Shown here piece after piece: positions 43,816 through 53,128 of a stretch of DNA of 64,000 nucleotides. A program made the translations under genes and the position numbers. The DNA comes from Sphingobium faniae (GTDB lineage Bacteria; Pseudomonadota; Alphaproteobacteria; Sphingomonadales; Sphingomonadaceae). Each line of letters opens with the position of its first letter. Position 1 is the first letter of the stretch. A model generated the notes under the pieces. It had not been told where the DNA came from and made no database searches. It saw nothing but the letters and a program-made list of their open reading frames with translations. Location: the NCBI GenBank assembly GCA_900100475.1, contig FMTU01000001.1:248001-312000 (forward strand). Reading direction: 5' to 3'.

Positions 43816-44616
43816 TTATATCCCCGCCCCGGCCGCCACATGCAGGGGAAGGAGGCCGCGATGCGCCCCATATCTCTCTCCCTCCCTCACCGCTTCGCCG
43901 ATGAGCAACAATGTCGGGTCATCGTCGCTGATCGCCGCCACGAGGAAGGCGAGCGCCGAGAGCTTGCCCCGGATCAGGCGTTCGTGGGGCAGCGAGACAT
44001 TGACCGCCACCATCACCGGCGTTTCGGGATCACGTCCGGCGGCGATCAGGGCGCGACTGATTTCGCCCGCGGCAGCGCGCGCCATATAGATGCCCAGCGT
44101 TCCGCCAGGACGCGCCAGCGCCTCCCAGTCGAGTTTCAGCGGTTCGCCAGCCTTGAGGTGCGCCGTCACCAGCGTCAGCCCGCGCGCCACGCCGCGAAGG
44201 GTAAGCGAGACATGCCCGTTTGCCGCCGCCGCGCTGGCGGTGGTGATGCCAGGGCAGATGCGGACCGAAACGCCTTCCCGTGCCAGATATGCCATTTCCT
44301 CTGCGGAGCGGCCAAAGACCGACGGATCGCCGCCCTTGAGCCGCACGACGCGCCGGCCTGCTTGCGCCGCCTTTAACAGCAGGTCGTTGATGCTTTGCTG
44401 CGCCTTGCTGTGGCGACCGGAACGCTTGCCGACGCTCACTTTCTCTATGCCTTCGGGCACCAGATCCAGCACGCCCGGCCCGACCAGGGCATCGTGAAAG
44501 ACGATGTCCGCCGCCGCGATCAGCTTTGCGGCCTTGCGCGTCAACAGGTCCGGGTCGCCCGGTCCCGCGCCGACCAGCCAGACCTGCCCGGGGACGATAA
44601 GCTCATTCGGCTGCAT
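43816..44616 (-). CDS. cobA: Uroporphyrinogen-III C-methyltransferase
   Basis: A 266-residue SUMT converting uroporphyrinogen III to precorrin-2, the branch to sirohaem and cobalamin. Conserved: VWLVGAGPGDPDLLTRKAAK, IVFHDALVGPGVLD, RLKGGDPSVFGRSAEE and CPGITTASAAAANGHVSLT. It is single-domain, without the CysG oxidase/chelatase part. It is the last gene of the nitrate assimilation run and overlaps nasA by 14 nt. Its likely job there is to supply sirohaem to NirB. Confidence 0.94.
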   Translation of the reverse strand: MQPNELIVPGQVWLVGAGPGDPDLLTRKAAKLIAAADIVFHDALVGPGVLDLVPEGIEKVSVGKRSGRHSKAQQSINDLLLKAAQAGRRVVRLKGGDPSVFGRSAEEMAYLAREGVSVRICPGITTASAAAANGHVSLTLRGVARGLTLVTAHLKAGEPLKLDWEALARPGGTLGIYMARAAAGEISRALIAAGRDPETPVMVAVNVSLPHERLIRGKLSALAFLVAAISDDDPTLLLIGEAVREGERYGAHRGLLPLHVAAGAGI

Positions 44617-47209
44617 GGAGCGTTTCCTGTCTGGCCTGGGCAAGGATAGTGGCGAGCGCGGGGCGGCAGGACCCGCAATTGGTTCCCGCGCCCAGCGCCT
44701 TGCCGATCGCGGGCACGTCGACGAGGTTCTGTTCGCGAATCGCCGCCATGATCTGATGAAGACCGATGTCGAAGCAGACGCAGATCGTCGCGCCCTTGTC
44801 CACCTGATCGCCTGGTCCCCGCGCGGCGAGGACCGACGCGCCGACCTCCTTTGCCTGAAGCTGGTCGATCAGCCAGTTTCTGGACGGCAGGATACCGCTG
44901 CGCGTGACGAAGAGCAGCCCGGCCAGTTGGTCATCGCGGATGATGGCGATGCGGCGGGTGCCGCGCGTCATATCGACGGCCTCCACCCTGTCGCCCTTGG
45001 GCAGGCATGCCTCCAGCCGTGTGGGATCGCCATTGCCCGCAATCTCGTATAGCGCGCCGCCCGGCACGGTGACGCGCGTCGCCCAGAGGCAGGGAACATG
45101 CGCCGGTTCCGCGCCGCGAAGGATGAGGAAGCCTTTCCATTCCGTCGCCTGCCGATCGACGCGGGCGGGCGTCGACTTGAAGCCGGGCTGACCGGAATGG
45201 GGGTCGGTGAGCGGACGCGGCAGCAGGCCGGTGCGGCCGCCGGTCGATATCTGATCGGTCCAATGAATCGGCGTGAAGATCTCGCCGGGACGCTGGCCTT
45301 CGCTCAGCGCCACGCGGAACAGGCTGTAGCCCTGCGGCGTGGAAACGCGGGCGAGGTCGCCCTCCTCCAGACCGAGCGCTTGCGCGTCCTGCGGATGGAT
45401 TTCGACCAGCGGCTCTTCGCGATGCCGCGCCAGTTTCGGCGACAGGCCGGTGCGCGTCATCGTATGCCACTGATCGCGATAGCGCCCGGTGTTAAGGGTC
45501 ATCGGCCAGTCGCCAAGCGGGGCCTGCACGTCCATCTGCCTGACGGCCACCAACCGCGCCTTGCCGTCCGGCGTCGGGAAACGGCCATCGGCGAAGGGCG
45601 CGCCGCCCCAGCGGAACGGCTCCATCCCATCATAGGCATCATTGCCGATGGTGGCGTGCGACCGCAGATTGAGCAGGCGCTGGCCATCATTGCGATACGC
45701 GGTCAGGCGGGCATGTTCGCACCAGATATCGGCGGGCCGATCATAGGCGAAGGCGTTGCGCCAGCCCATGCGGCGGCCGACTTCCTTAACGATCCACCAG
45801 TCGGGCCTTGCCTCTCCCGGCAGCGCAAGAAATGGGCGCTGGCGGCTGATGGTGCGATCCGAATTGGTGACGGTGCCGTCCTTTTCGCCCCAGCCCGCAG
45901 CGGGCAGGCGCACGTCGGCATGAACGCTGGTGTCGGTATGGGCGATCACGTCGGAGACGACGACGAAGGGACAGCTTTCCAACGCCTCGCGCACGCGACC
46001 CGCATCAGGCAGCGAGACGGCGGGATTGGTCGCCATCACCCAAAGCGCCCTGATCCGGCCCTCGCCCATCGCGCGGAACAGGTCGACAGCCTTCAGGCCG
46101 GGCTTCGCGGCCATGCGGGGCGCGGCCCAGAAGGTTTTTACGCGCTCCACATTTTCCGGCGCGAAGTCCATATGGGCGGCGAGCGTCGAGGCAAGGCCGC
46201 CAACTTCACGCCCGCCCATGGCGTTGGGCTGGCCGGTGATCGAGAAAGGCGCCGCGCCCGGCTTGCCGATGCGGCCGGTGGCAAGATGGGCATTGATGAT
46301 CGCATTGACCTGATCGGTGCCCCGGATCGACTGGTTGATGCCCTGGCTGAACAAGGTGACGGTGCGCGGGGTCGCGGCGAACAGTTCGAAAAACTGCTGG
46401 AGCAAAGCGGGCGCGATGTCGCAGGTCTTCGCCGTGGTCCACAGGTCATGGCCGGTGCGGATATGATCCCAGAAGCCTTCGGGCGCGGCGACATGATCCG
46501 CCAGAAAGGCGGGGTCAGTCACGCCCGCCTGCTCCACCCAGGCCAATAGCCCGTTCATCAAGGCGACGTCGGTGCCCGGCTTCACCGGCAGATGCAGGTC
46601 CGCCCCTTCGCAGGTTTCGGTGCGACGCGGGTCGATCACCACCAGCTTCGTGCCACGCGCCACGCGGGCGGCCTGAATGCGCTGATAGACGATCGGATGG
46701 CACCATGCGGTATTCGAGCCGATCAGGACGACCAGGTCCGCTTCTTCCAGATCGTCATAGCTTGCGGGCACCACATCCTCGCCAAAGGCGCGATGGTGCC
46801 CCGCCACCGCGCTCGACATGCACAGGCGCGAATTGGTGTCGATATTGGCCGAACCGATAAATCCCTTCATCAGCTTGTTGGCGACATAATAATCTTCGGT
46901 CAGCAACTGGCCGGAGACATAGAAGGCCACGCTGTCCGGACCATGCCGCTCCACGGTTTCGCGGAACCGCTTCGCCACGAGGTCCAGCGCCTTGTCCCAG
47001 CCAGCCCGCTTCCGGCCGATCATCGGGTGGAGCAGGCGGCCGGTCAGGCCCACCGTCTCGCCCAGATGCGTGCCCTTGGAACAGAGCCGCCCGCCATTGG
47101 CCGGGTGCGCCACATCCCCCCTGATCTGCACGGAACGCGGGCCGGTCGGCGTGGCCGATATGCCGCAGCCGACGCCGCAATAAGCGCAGGTGGTGCGGAT
47201 GGGTTGCAT
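44603..47209 (-). CDS. nasA: Assimilatory nitrate reductase catalytic subunit
   Basis: An 868-residue cytoplasmic molybdopterin enzyme reducing nitrate to nitrite. The N-terminal [4Fe-4S] cysteines are in TTCAYCGVGCG and GRLCSKGTHLG. The bis-MGD domains follow (NTAWCHPIVYQRI, QPNAMGGREVGG). The C-terminus carries a BFD-type [2Fe-2S] domain, ICVCFDIGLHQIMAAI and TNCGSCRPALATIL, the usual NasC/NasA add-on for electron delivery. The start ATG was taken at MQPIRTTCAYC, 6 nt after nirD. Confidence 0.94.
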   Translation of the reverse strand: MQPIRTTCAYCGVGCGISATPTGPRSVQIRGDVAHPANGGRLCSKGTHLGETVGLTGRLLHPMIGRKRAGWDKALDLVAKRFRETVERHGPDSVAFYVSGQLLTEDYYVANKLMKGFIGSANIDTNSRLCMSSAVAGHHRAFGEDVVPASYDDLEEADLVVLIGSNTAWCHPIVYQRIQAARVARGTKLVVIDPRRTETCEGADLHLPVKPGTDVALMNGLLAWVEQAGVTDPAFLADHVAAPEGFWDHIRTGHDLWTTAKTCDIAPALLQQFFELFAATPRTVTLFSQGINQSIRGTDQVNAIINAHLATGRIGKPGAAPFSITGQPNAMGGREVGGLASTLAAHMDFAPENVERVKTFWAAPRMAAKPGLKAVDLFRAMGEGRIRALWVMATNPAVSLPDAGRVREALESCPFVVVSDVIAHTDTSVHADVRLPAAGWGEKDGTVTNSDRTISRQRPFLALPGEARPDWWIVKEVGRRMGWRNAFAYDRPADIWCEHARLTAYRNDGQRLLNLRSHATIGNDAYDGMEPFRWGGAPFADGRFPTPDGKARLVAVRQMDVQAPLGDWPMTLNTGRYRDQWHTMTRTGLSPKLARHREEPLVEIHPQDAQALGLEEGDLARVSTPQGYSLFRVALSEGQRPGEIFTPIHWTDQISTGGRTGLLPRPLTDPHSGQPGFKSTPARVDRQATEWKGFLILRGAEPAHVPCLWATRVTVPGGALYEIAGNGDPTRLEACLPKGDRVEAVDMTRGTRRIAIIRDDQLAGLLFVTRSGILPSRNWLIDQLQAKEVGASVLAARGPGDQVDKGATICVCFDIGLHQIMAAIREQNLVDVPAIGKALGAGTNCGSCRPALATILAQARQETLHAAE

Positions 47210-47214
47210 CGCCG

Positions 47215-47583
47215 TCAGGCCGCCTTCCTCGCCGCCCGCGACGGGATCACCGCGTCGCGCAGCAGGAAGATGCGACCGGCATCGACCTTCAGCGGGATGG
47301 TGGGCACGCACCCTTCGTCGCCGCCCAGCGCTTCGCCAGTCCTGAGCGAGATGTTCCAGTTGTGCAGCGGACAGGCGACAACATTGCCATGCACGATGCC
47401 CTGGCTGAGCGGCCCCTGCTTGTGCGGGCATTTGTTGACCAGGGCATAGAAATGGTTGTCGAGCGTGTGGAAGATCGCGATCTCCTCCCCGCCACGCACC
47501 GGCAGGGTCCGGGCGTTGCCGGGGGAAATCTGGCTCATCGGGCCGATATCCAGCCAGTCTCCGACATTGTTCGAGGCGGTCAT
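47215..47583 (-). CDS. nirD: Nitrite reductase small subunit (Rieske)
   Basis: A 122-residue Rieske-like subunit of NADH-dependent assimilatory nitrite reductase. The cluster ligands are intact: CPHKQGPLSQGIVHGNVVAC followed by PLHNW. It starts with an ATGA overlap on nirB and ends 6 nt before nasA, so the order is nirB-nirD-nasA-cobA. Confidence 0.95.
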   Translation of the reverse strand: MTASNNVGDWLDIGPMSQISPGNARTLPVRGGEEIAIFHTLDNHFYALVNKCPHKQGPLSQGIVHGNVVACPLHNWNISLRTGEALGGDEGCVPTIPLKVDAGRIFLLRDAVIPSRAARKAA

Positions 47584-50099
47584 GCGGCAAACTCCATCGG
47601 GCGCACTTCGGCGAGATGCTGGTGCAATTCGGCGTCTTTCCCCGCAGCGCGGCTGGCCCAGGGGTCTTCCTGACTGAAGCTCTGCGAGAAGAGGAAACGG
47701 GCGCGCAGGGCCTCGCGGCCTTCCGCATCATCGACGATGCGACTTTTCACATAATCGACGCCGACACGCTCGATCCATGGCGCGGTGCGCTCAAGGTAGC
47801 GCGCTTCCTCACGGTAGAGCTGGATGAAGGCGGCGCAGTAGTCGAGCGCCTCCTGCTCGGTCGCGACCTTGCACAAAAGGTCGGTGGCGCGGACATGGAT
47901 GCCGCCATTGCCGCCGACATGCAGTTCATAGCCGCTATCCACGCAGACCACGCCGAAATCCTTGATCGTCGCTTCCGCGCAATTGCGCGGGCAACCGGAT
48001 GCCGCGATCTTGAACTTGTGGGGCATCCACGATCCCCAGGTCATCCGCTCGATCCTGACGCCAAGGCCGGTCGAATCCTGCGTGCCGAAGCGGCACCATT
48101 CGCTGCCGACGCAGGTCTTCACCGTGCGGAGCGACTTGCCATAAGCATGACCCGACACCATGCCCGCCGCGTTGAGGTCGGCCCAGACGGCGGGCAGGTC
48201 TTCCTTCCTGATGCCGAAAATATCGAGACGCTGGCCGCCCGTCACCTTCACCATCGGGGCATGATATTTCTCGACTACATCGGCGATGGCGCGCAGTTCG
48301 CGCGGATTGGTGAGGCCGCCCCACATGCGCGGCACGACCGAATAGGTGCCGTCCTTCTGGATATTGGCATGCATCCGCTCATTGACGAAGCGGCTCTGCT
48401 GGTCGTCTCGATATTCGCCGGGCAGCGCGCATAGCAGATAATAGTTGAGCGCCGGGCGGCAGGAAGAACAGCCGTCGGGCGTCGACCAGTGAAGCTTGTG
48501 CATGACTTCGGGGATCGACTTCATGCCCTGCGCGGCGATTTCGCGGCGGACGTCATCATGACCGAAGCTGGTGCATTTGCAGACGGTTCTGGTGGCCCGC
48601 TCACCAGAATAATCATCGCCCAGCGTCGCCGCGAGCAGCGTCTCGACAAGGCCCGTGCAACTGCCGCAGCTTGCCGACGCCTTGCAGGTGGCGCGCACCG
48701 CGTCCAGCGTGCCGTTGCCCGCCTCGATGCAGGCGAGCACCTGCCCCTTGCTGACGCCGTTGCAACCGCAAACCTCGGCATCGTCCGAGAGCGCCGCAAC
48801 GGCCTCCTTAGGGTCCGCCTGCCCACCCCCGGAGGCGAAGGCCTGGCCGAAGATCAGGAGGTCGCGGATCGCGCCGACATCCTCGCCCTTCTTCAGAAGG
48901 TCGAAATACCAGCCGCCGTCCGCCGTATCGCCATACAGCACGGCCCCGACCAGCCTGTCGCCCTTGACGATGACGCGCTTGTACACGCCGCGCGCCGCAT
49001 CGCGCAGGACGATGTCCTCGCAGCCATCCCCGCCCGAAAAGTCGCCAGCGGAGAAGACATCGAGACCCGCGACCTTGAGCTTGGTCGAAGTGACCGAGCC
49101 GCGATAGCCCGTATGCCGGTCGGTGAGGCCATCGGCGAGGCTGCGACACATGTCCCAGAGCGGGGCGACAAGGCCATAGACATTGCCATCATGCTCCACA
49201 CATTCGCCGACCGCGAGGATGGCGGGGTCGCTCGTCACCATATGATCGTCGACCTTGACGCCGCGCCCGATGTCCAGACCCGCATCGCGCGCCAGAGCGA
49301 CCGAGGGCCGGATGCCCACCGCCATCACGACCAGGCTGGCGGGAATTTCGCGGCCATCCTTCAGGCGGACCCCCTCAACCTTGCCCTCACCATAAATCCC
49401 CGCGGTGTCGGCGCCGGTCAGGATCGTCTGCCCCCGGCCTTCCAGCGCGCTCTTGAGCAACCAGCCTGACGCTTCGTCCAACTGGCGCTCCATCAGCGTG
49501 GGCATCAGGTGGATGACCGTCACCTTCATGCCGCGCAACGTCAGGCCATGCGCGGCTTCCAGACCCAGCAGACCGCCACCGATCACCACCGCGCTGCCGC
49601 CATCTGCCGCGGCCGCCAGCATGGTGTCGACATCCTTCATGTCGCGGAAGCTGATGACGCCGGGCAGGTCATTCCCCGGCACCGGAATGATGAACGGATC
49701 GGACCCGGTGGCGATCAGCAGCCTGTCATATCCGACGGTGCGCCCCGACCGGCTGCTGACGGTTTTGGCGGCGCGATGGATCGCCGTCACCGGATCGCCC
49801 ACGATCAGTTCGATATCATTGTCATCATACCATTGGCGGCCGTTGATGATGATGTCGTCGAACGTCTTTTCGCCCGCGAGCACCGGCGAAAGCATGATCC
49901 GGTTATAGTTCACATAAGGCTCTGCGCCGAAGATCGTGACGCGATAACGTCCCGCATCCCGCGCCAGCAGTTCCTCGACCGCGCGGCAACCGGCCATGCC
50001 ATTGCCCACGACGACCAGATGTTCCCGAACATCGCGCTGCGGCGTGAAGATGCCCTCTTCATTATCCGCCACTGTGCCGATCCCGTCCTGAAATTCCAT
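47580..50099 (-). CDS. nirB: Nitrite reductase large subunit, NAD(P)H-dependent
   Basis: An 839-residue sirohaem flavoprotein reducing nitrite to ammonium. Order: an FAD/NADH domain (VVVGNGMAGCRAVEELLARD, VVIGGGLLGLEAAHGL), two BFD-like [2Fe-2S] units (CGCNGVSKGQVLACIE with SCGSCTGLVE; CKCTSFGHDDVR with GCSSCRPALNYYLL), and the sulfite/nitrite reductase domain. The cluster/sirohaem cysteines of that domain lie in CVGSEWCRFG and ASGCPRNCAEA. The ATG is 8 nt after GGAG; a GTG one codon earlier also exists. Expression is probably controlled by the leader terminator upstream. Confidence 0.95.
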   Translation of the reverse strand: MEFQDGIGTVADNEEGIFTPQRDVREHLVVVGNGMAGCRAVEELLARDAGRYRVTIFGAEPYVNYNRIMLSPVLAGEKTFDDIIINGRQWYDDNDIELIVGDPVTAIHRAAKTVSSRSGRTVGYDRLLIATGSDPFIIPVPGNDLPGVISFRDMKDVDTMLAAAADGGSAVVIGGGLLGLEAAHGLTLRGMKVTVIHLMPTLMERQLDEASGWLLKSALEGRGQTILTGADTAGIYGEGKVEGVRLKDGREIPASLVVMAVGIRPSVALARDAGLDIGRGVKVDDHMVTSDPAILAVGECVEHDGNVYGLVAPLWDMCRSLADGLTDRHTGYRGSVTSTKLKVAGLDVFSAGDFSGGDGCEDIVLRDAARGVYKRVIVKGDRLVGAVLYGDTADGGWYFDLLKKGEDVGAIRDLLIFGQAFASGGGQADPKEAVAALSDDAEVCGCNGVSKGQVLACIEAGNGTLDAVRATCKASASCGSCTGLVETLLAATLGDDYSGERATRTVCKCTSFGHDDVRREIAAQGMKSIPEVMHKLHWSTPDGCSSCRPALNYYLLCALPGEYRDDQQSRFVNERMHANIQKDGTYSVVPRMWGGLTNPRELRAIADVVEKYHAPMVKVTGGQRLDIFGIRKEDLPAVWADLNAAGMVSGHAYGKSLRTVKTCVGSEWCRFGTQDSTGLGVRIERMTWGSWMPHKFKIAASGCPRNCAEATIKDFGVVCVDSGYELHVGGNGGIHVRATDLLCKVATEQEALDYCAAFIQLYREEARYLERTAPWIERVGVDYVKSRIVDDAEGREALRARFLFSQSFSQEDPWASRAAGKDAELHQHLAEVRPMEFAA

Positions 50100-50110
50100 C
50101 ACGGCTTCTC

Positions 50111-50173
50111 CAGAAAAGAAAAGGCCGCCATCCAGACCCCGGCGTTTGAAACCGGAGTCTGGATGGCGGCCTT
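50111..50173 (-). terminator. Leader terminator hairpin upstream of nirB
   Basis: A perfect 17-bp inverted repeat, AAGGCCGCCATCCAGAC / GTCTGGATGGCGGCCTT (50121-50137 and 50157-50173). On the minus strand it is followed by TTCTTTTCT. It sits between the presumed nirB transcription start and the gene, as expected for regulated attenuation by NasT. Confidence 0.75.
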
Positions 50174-50191
50174 GCCATCATTCGCGCTTGG

Positions 50192-50211
50192 GCAGCCCTT
50201 CGCTGGGCTGC
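50192..50211 (-). promoter_or_regulatory. Six-base-loop hairpin in the nirB leader, candidate ANTAR site
   Basis: On the minus strand GCAGCCC-AGCGAA-GGGCTGC forms a perfect 7-bp stem with a hexaloop carrying A at position 1 and G at position 4. That is the loop pattern reported for ANTAR-protein RNA targets. It lies just upstream of the terminator hairpin; nasT in the same cluster encodes an ANTAR protein. Confidence 0.6.
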
Positions 50212-50295
50212 TTCCACTATGAAATGAGAGGACATCCCTGCCCTTCGCATTGCAGCATATGCCGAATCATTTTCCGGTCAAGCGTTTCTTGCGCC

Positions 50296-50435
50296 TCAGC
50301 AAATCCAGTCGACCTGGAGCTGGAATGTGTTGGTATCGCTTGGAGAATCGTCGACCTCATAAGGAGCATAGCGCAGCAGGAAAGCAGTTCTCCCGATCTT
50401 CGCGGATGCGAGGAGAGCCGATCCCCGGTGGCTTG
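50296..50435 (-). pseudogene. 3' fragment of an outer-membrane porin-like gene
   Basis: Directly after the narK stop, in another frame, about 46 codons read as IGRTAFLLRYAPYEVDDSPS then DTNTFQLQVDWIC and a TGA. Alternating residues and the closing FQLQVDWI strand look like the last beta-strands of an outer-membrane barrel. No start or upstream barrel exists because narK occupies that space. I infer the tail of a lost porin gene, perhaps one that once served nitrate uptake. The match is by eye only. Confidence 0.4.
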
Positions 50436-50444
50436 CAACGCCAA

Positions 50445-51689
50445 TCAGATTCGCGCGCCGCTGTTCCATGTCGCGCGCCAGCGAACCCGCACCAGGGCAA
50501 TGCCAAGGAAAGCCAGCGCGGCCAGCGCCGCGAAGATCAGGAAACCCGCCGCGAAACTGCCGGTCATCTGTTTGGCGATGCCCAGCGAGGAAGCCAGATA
50601 GAAACCACCGATCCCGCCCGCCATGCCGACAAGGCCCGTCATGATGCCGATTTCCTCCCGAAACCGCTGGGGAACAAGCTGGAACACCGCCCCATTGCCG
50701 ACACCCAGCGCCAGCATCGCCGCCACGAACGAACCGAGCGCGGCGGCCAATGTCGAAGCGAAGGCGACCGCAGACAGCGTCAGCGCGGCGGCCAGATACA
50801 CGATCATCAACGCCCGCACCCCGCCGATCCGGTCGGCCAGCGCGCCCCCCATCGGTCGCACCAGCGATCCGGCGAAAACACATGCTGCGGTGCAATATCC
50901 GGCGGTTACCGCGCTCAGTCCGAACTGATCGGTGAAGTAAATCGGCAGCGATGCCGCCAGACCCACGAAGCCGCCGAAAGTGACGGCATAAAAGGCCATC
51001 AGCCACCAGGCATCGGCCGTTCCAAGGATGCGGAAATAATCGGTCAACCGCTTGGGCGGCGGCGCATTGGGCGCGTCCTTCGCCATCAGCATATAGATCA
51101 CGAACACGACGGTCAGCGGGATGCAGGCCAGCCCCAGCACCGCGTTCCAGCCGAACAGCCCGGCGAGACCCGGCGCAAAGAGCGCAGCGAGGACCGTGCC
51201 CGAATTGCCCATGCCCGCAAGACCCATCGCCTTGCCCTGATGTTCAGGGGGATACCAGCGGCTCGCCAGTGGCAGCGCAATGGCGAAACTCGCCCCCGCG
51301 AAGCCGAGGATCACGCCCAGCGCCAGCGTCCCGCCGAAGCTGTTGACGCCCATCATCCATGCAGTGAACAGGCCAAGGATGACGATGCCCTGGCTGATCG
51401 CGCCCGATCGCTTTGGCCCGATCCGGTCTACAGCCAGACCGTTCACCACGCGCAAAAGCGCGCCCATCAGCGTGGGTGTCGCGACCATCAGCCCCTTTTC
51501 GGCGGGACTGAGCGCCAGCGCCTGGGCGATGGAAGGAGCCAGCGGCCCCAGCAGCACCCACACCATGAAGGCAAGGTCGAAATAGAGGAAGGCAGCGATC
51601 AGGGTCGGCGGGTGACCGGCTTTCCAGAAACCGGTCCCGCTCGCTTCCCCTTCGCCTTCGGACGGGCGATTCCAATAAGCAGTGGCCAT
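50445..51689 (-). CDS. narK: Nitrate/nitrite MFS transporter
   Basis: A 414-residue 12-segment major-facilitator permease of the NNP (NarK/NasA) family. Features include RVVNGLAVDRIGPKRSGAIS and the nitrate-signature glycine stretches LALGVILGFAGASFAIALPL and GLAGMGNSGTVLAALFAPG. The basic residue in LASRWYPPEHQGKAMG follows them. A soluble N-terminal extension of about 25 residues precedes the first segment. It is downstream of nasS with a leader containing a terminator. Confidence 0.93.
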   Translation of the reverse strand: MATAYWNRPSEGEGEASGTGFWKAGHPPTLIAAFLYFDLAFMVWVLLGPLAPSIAQALALSPAEKGLMVATPTLMGALLRVVNGLAVDRIGPKRSGAISQGIVILGLFTAWMMGVNSFGGTLALGVILGFAGASFAIALPLASRWYPPEHQGKAMGLAGMGNSGTVLAALFAPGLAGLFGWNAVLGLACIPLTVVFVIYMLMAKDAPNAPPPKRLTDYFRILGTADAWWLMAFYAVTFGGFVGLAASLPIYFTDQFGLSAVTAGYCTAACVFAGSLVRPMGGALADRIGGVRALMIVYLAAALTLSAVAFASTLAAALGSFVAAMLALGVGNGAVFQLVPQRFREEIGIMTGLVGMAGGIGGFYLASSLGIAKQMTGSFAAGFLIFAALAALAFLGIALVRVRWRATWNSGARI

Positions 51690-51722
51690 GATGACGTCCC
51701 TTCAATCCTGTGGAATGGACAT

Positions 51723-51774
51723 AAAAAAAGCCGCTCTCCGGACCTCGTTTTTCCGAAGTCCGGCCAGCGGCTTT
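51723..51774 (-). terminator. Leader terminator hairpin upstream of narK
   Basis: On the minus strand AAAGCCGCT...CCGGAC pairs with GTCCGG...AGCGGCTTT and runs into seven Us. It ends 33 nt before the narK ATG. It is the counterpart of the nirB leader hairpin and the probable target of NasT antitermination. Confidence 0.85.
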
Positions 51775-51835
51775 GCTGCAAAAAAAGTTAGGGGAAAGCG
51801 CAGTCCCGGCGTTGGGATGGCCCATCCTGTAAAAA

Positions 51836-51851
51836 CGCGCCTCGTCGCGCG
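51836..51851 (-). promoter_or_regulatory. Six-base-loop hairpin in the narK leader, candidate ANTAR site
   Basis: On the minus strand CGCGC-GACGAG-GCGCG has a 5-bp stem (extendable by an A-A/T-T pair after one mismatch) and a hexaloop with G at position 4, but G rather than A at position 1. It lies 60 nt upstream of the terminator hairpin. Confidence 0.4.
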
Positions 51852-51910
51852 ATTCCTGTCTTATCTCGCGATTGCCATCATGTTGCAAGGCACAAATTCA
51901 TGGCGAAATC

Positions 51911-53128
51911 TTACTGCGGCGCATCAAAACCGGCGAGAAAATCCTCGATCCGTTCCGGGTCGAAGACGCGCCCGTCAAAGAATCGGTCCGGCCCCAGCGT
52001 CAGTTCCCCCCGCTTCGATCCCACCGCCAGCGGGCTGCTCACCGCTCCTTCCAGCTTCATGCTGGCGCCAGGCAGGGCAACGTCACCGCTATCCGCCAAA
52101 GCCCGACGGAAAATGTCCGGCCGGAAAACACCTCCCGCCTTCGCCATATTGCCGGGCGTGTGCTCTGCCATCTTCCAGCGCACGAGCTGCGAATAGATCC
52201 ACAGTGCCTGGCTCCGCCACGGAAAGGGCGTTGCTTCGCGCGAGAAGAGCATGAAATCGGGCATGGAAAGCGGCGCCATGCCCGCTTGCGCGACGATCTC
52301 GCCCGACAGCGCGCGCAGGATCAGTTCCGCAGGCTGATCGACATAGCGCGGATCGGAAAGTAGATGCGCCAGCGCCTCATGATTGGCGGCATCGTCGCAC
52401 CAGGCGGCGGCCCTCGCCAAAGCGCGCAGCAGCCGGTCCACGGTATCGGGGTTGGCCTCCAGCCAATCGGCGCGGAACGCCAGAACCTTTTCCACCCCCC
52501 TCCGCCAGATCCGTTCACCGACCGCGACCGTTTCGGCCAGACCAGCCTCGATCGCCGCGCTGCCCCACGGCTCGCCGGCGATAAAGCCGTCGATCTCGTC
52601 CGCCCTCATCGCCTCGGTGGTCAGGGAGGGCGGCAGCACCCGCAATATCACATCGCGGTCCGGGTCGACGCCTGCGCTCGCCAGCCAGTATCGCAGCATG
52701 ATCGCATGGCTGGAGAAACGGTGGACGACGCCTATGACCGGCTTGCGGCGCCAAAGGCCGATCGCTGCGGCGAAATCATGCGCGGTGCCCAGCGGATCGT
52801 CCAGACGGCGGGCGATGTCGGGGTCCAACGCCTGCGCAAAATCACGCGCCATCACCAGCATATTGCCGTTGACGTTGAGCTTGTAGGGCGCGGCCAGCGA
52901 AGCGCCCTGCTGGCTGAGGCCCAATGTCACCGCCACGGCCAGCGGAGCCAGCATGTGCGCGGCCTGCGCCTGACCGAAGACCAGACGGTCGCGCAACGTC
53001 GCCCAACTGGTCGTGCGGATGAGGTCGAGCGAAATCCCTTCCCGTCCGGCAAAGCCCTTTTCCCGCGCCACCGCCAGCACGGCGACATCGGTCAGCGGCA
53101 GGAAGGCGATACGCAGCGTCGTCGTCAT
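51911..53128 (-). CDS. nasS: Nitrate sensor NasS (NrtA/CmpA-like binding protein)
   Basis: A 405-residue cytoplasmic protein of the NrtA/CmpA periplasmic-binding fold without a signal peptide, as expected for NasS. It begins RIAFLPLTDVAVLAVAREKG and shows LGLSQQGASLAAPYKLNVNG and DEIDGFIAGEPWGSAAIEAG. In alphaproteobacteria and Azotobacter NasS holds NasT inactive until nitrate or nitrite binds. The start overlaps nasT by ATGA, supporting a stoichiometric pair. Confidence 0.92.
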   Translation of the reverse strand: MTTTLRIAFLPLTDVAVLAVAREKGFAGREGISLDLIRTTSWATLRDRLVFGQAQAAHMLAPLAVAVTLGLSQQGASLAAPYKLNVNGNMLVMARDFAQALDPDIARRLDDPLGTAHDFAAAIGLWRRKPVIGVVHRFSSHAIMLRYWLASAGVDPDRDVILRVLPPSLTTEAMRADEIDGFIAGEPWGSAAIEAGLAETVAVGERIWRRGVEKVLAFRADWLEANPDTVDRLLRALARAAAWCDDAANHEALAHLLSDPRYVDQPAELILRALSGEIVAQAGMAPLSMPDFMLFSREATPFPWRSQALWIYSQLVRWKMAEHTPGNMAKAGGVFRPDIFRRALADSGDVALPGASMKLEGAVSSPLAVGSKRGELTLGPDRFFDGRVFDPERIEDFLAGFDAPQ

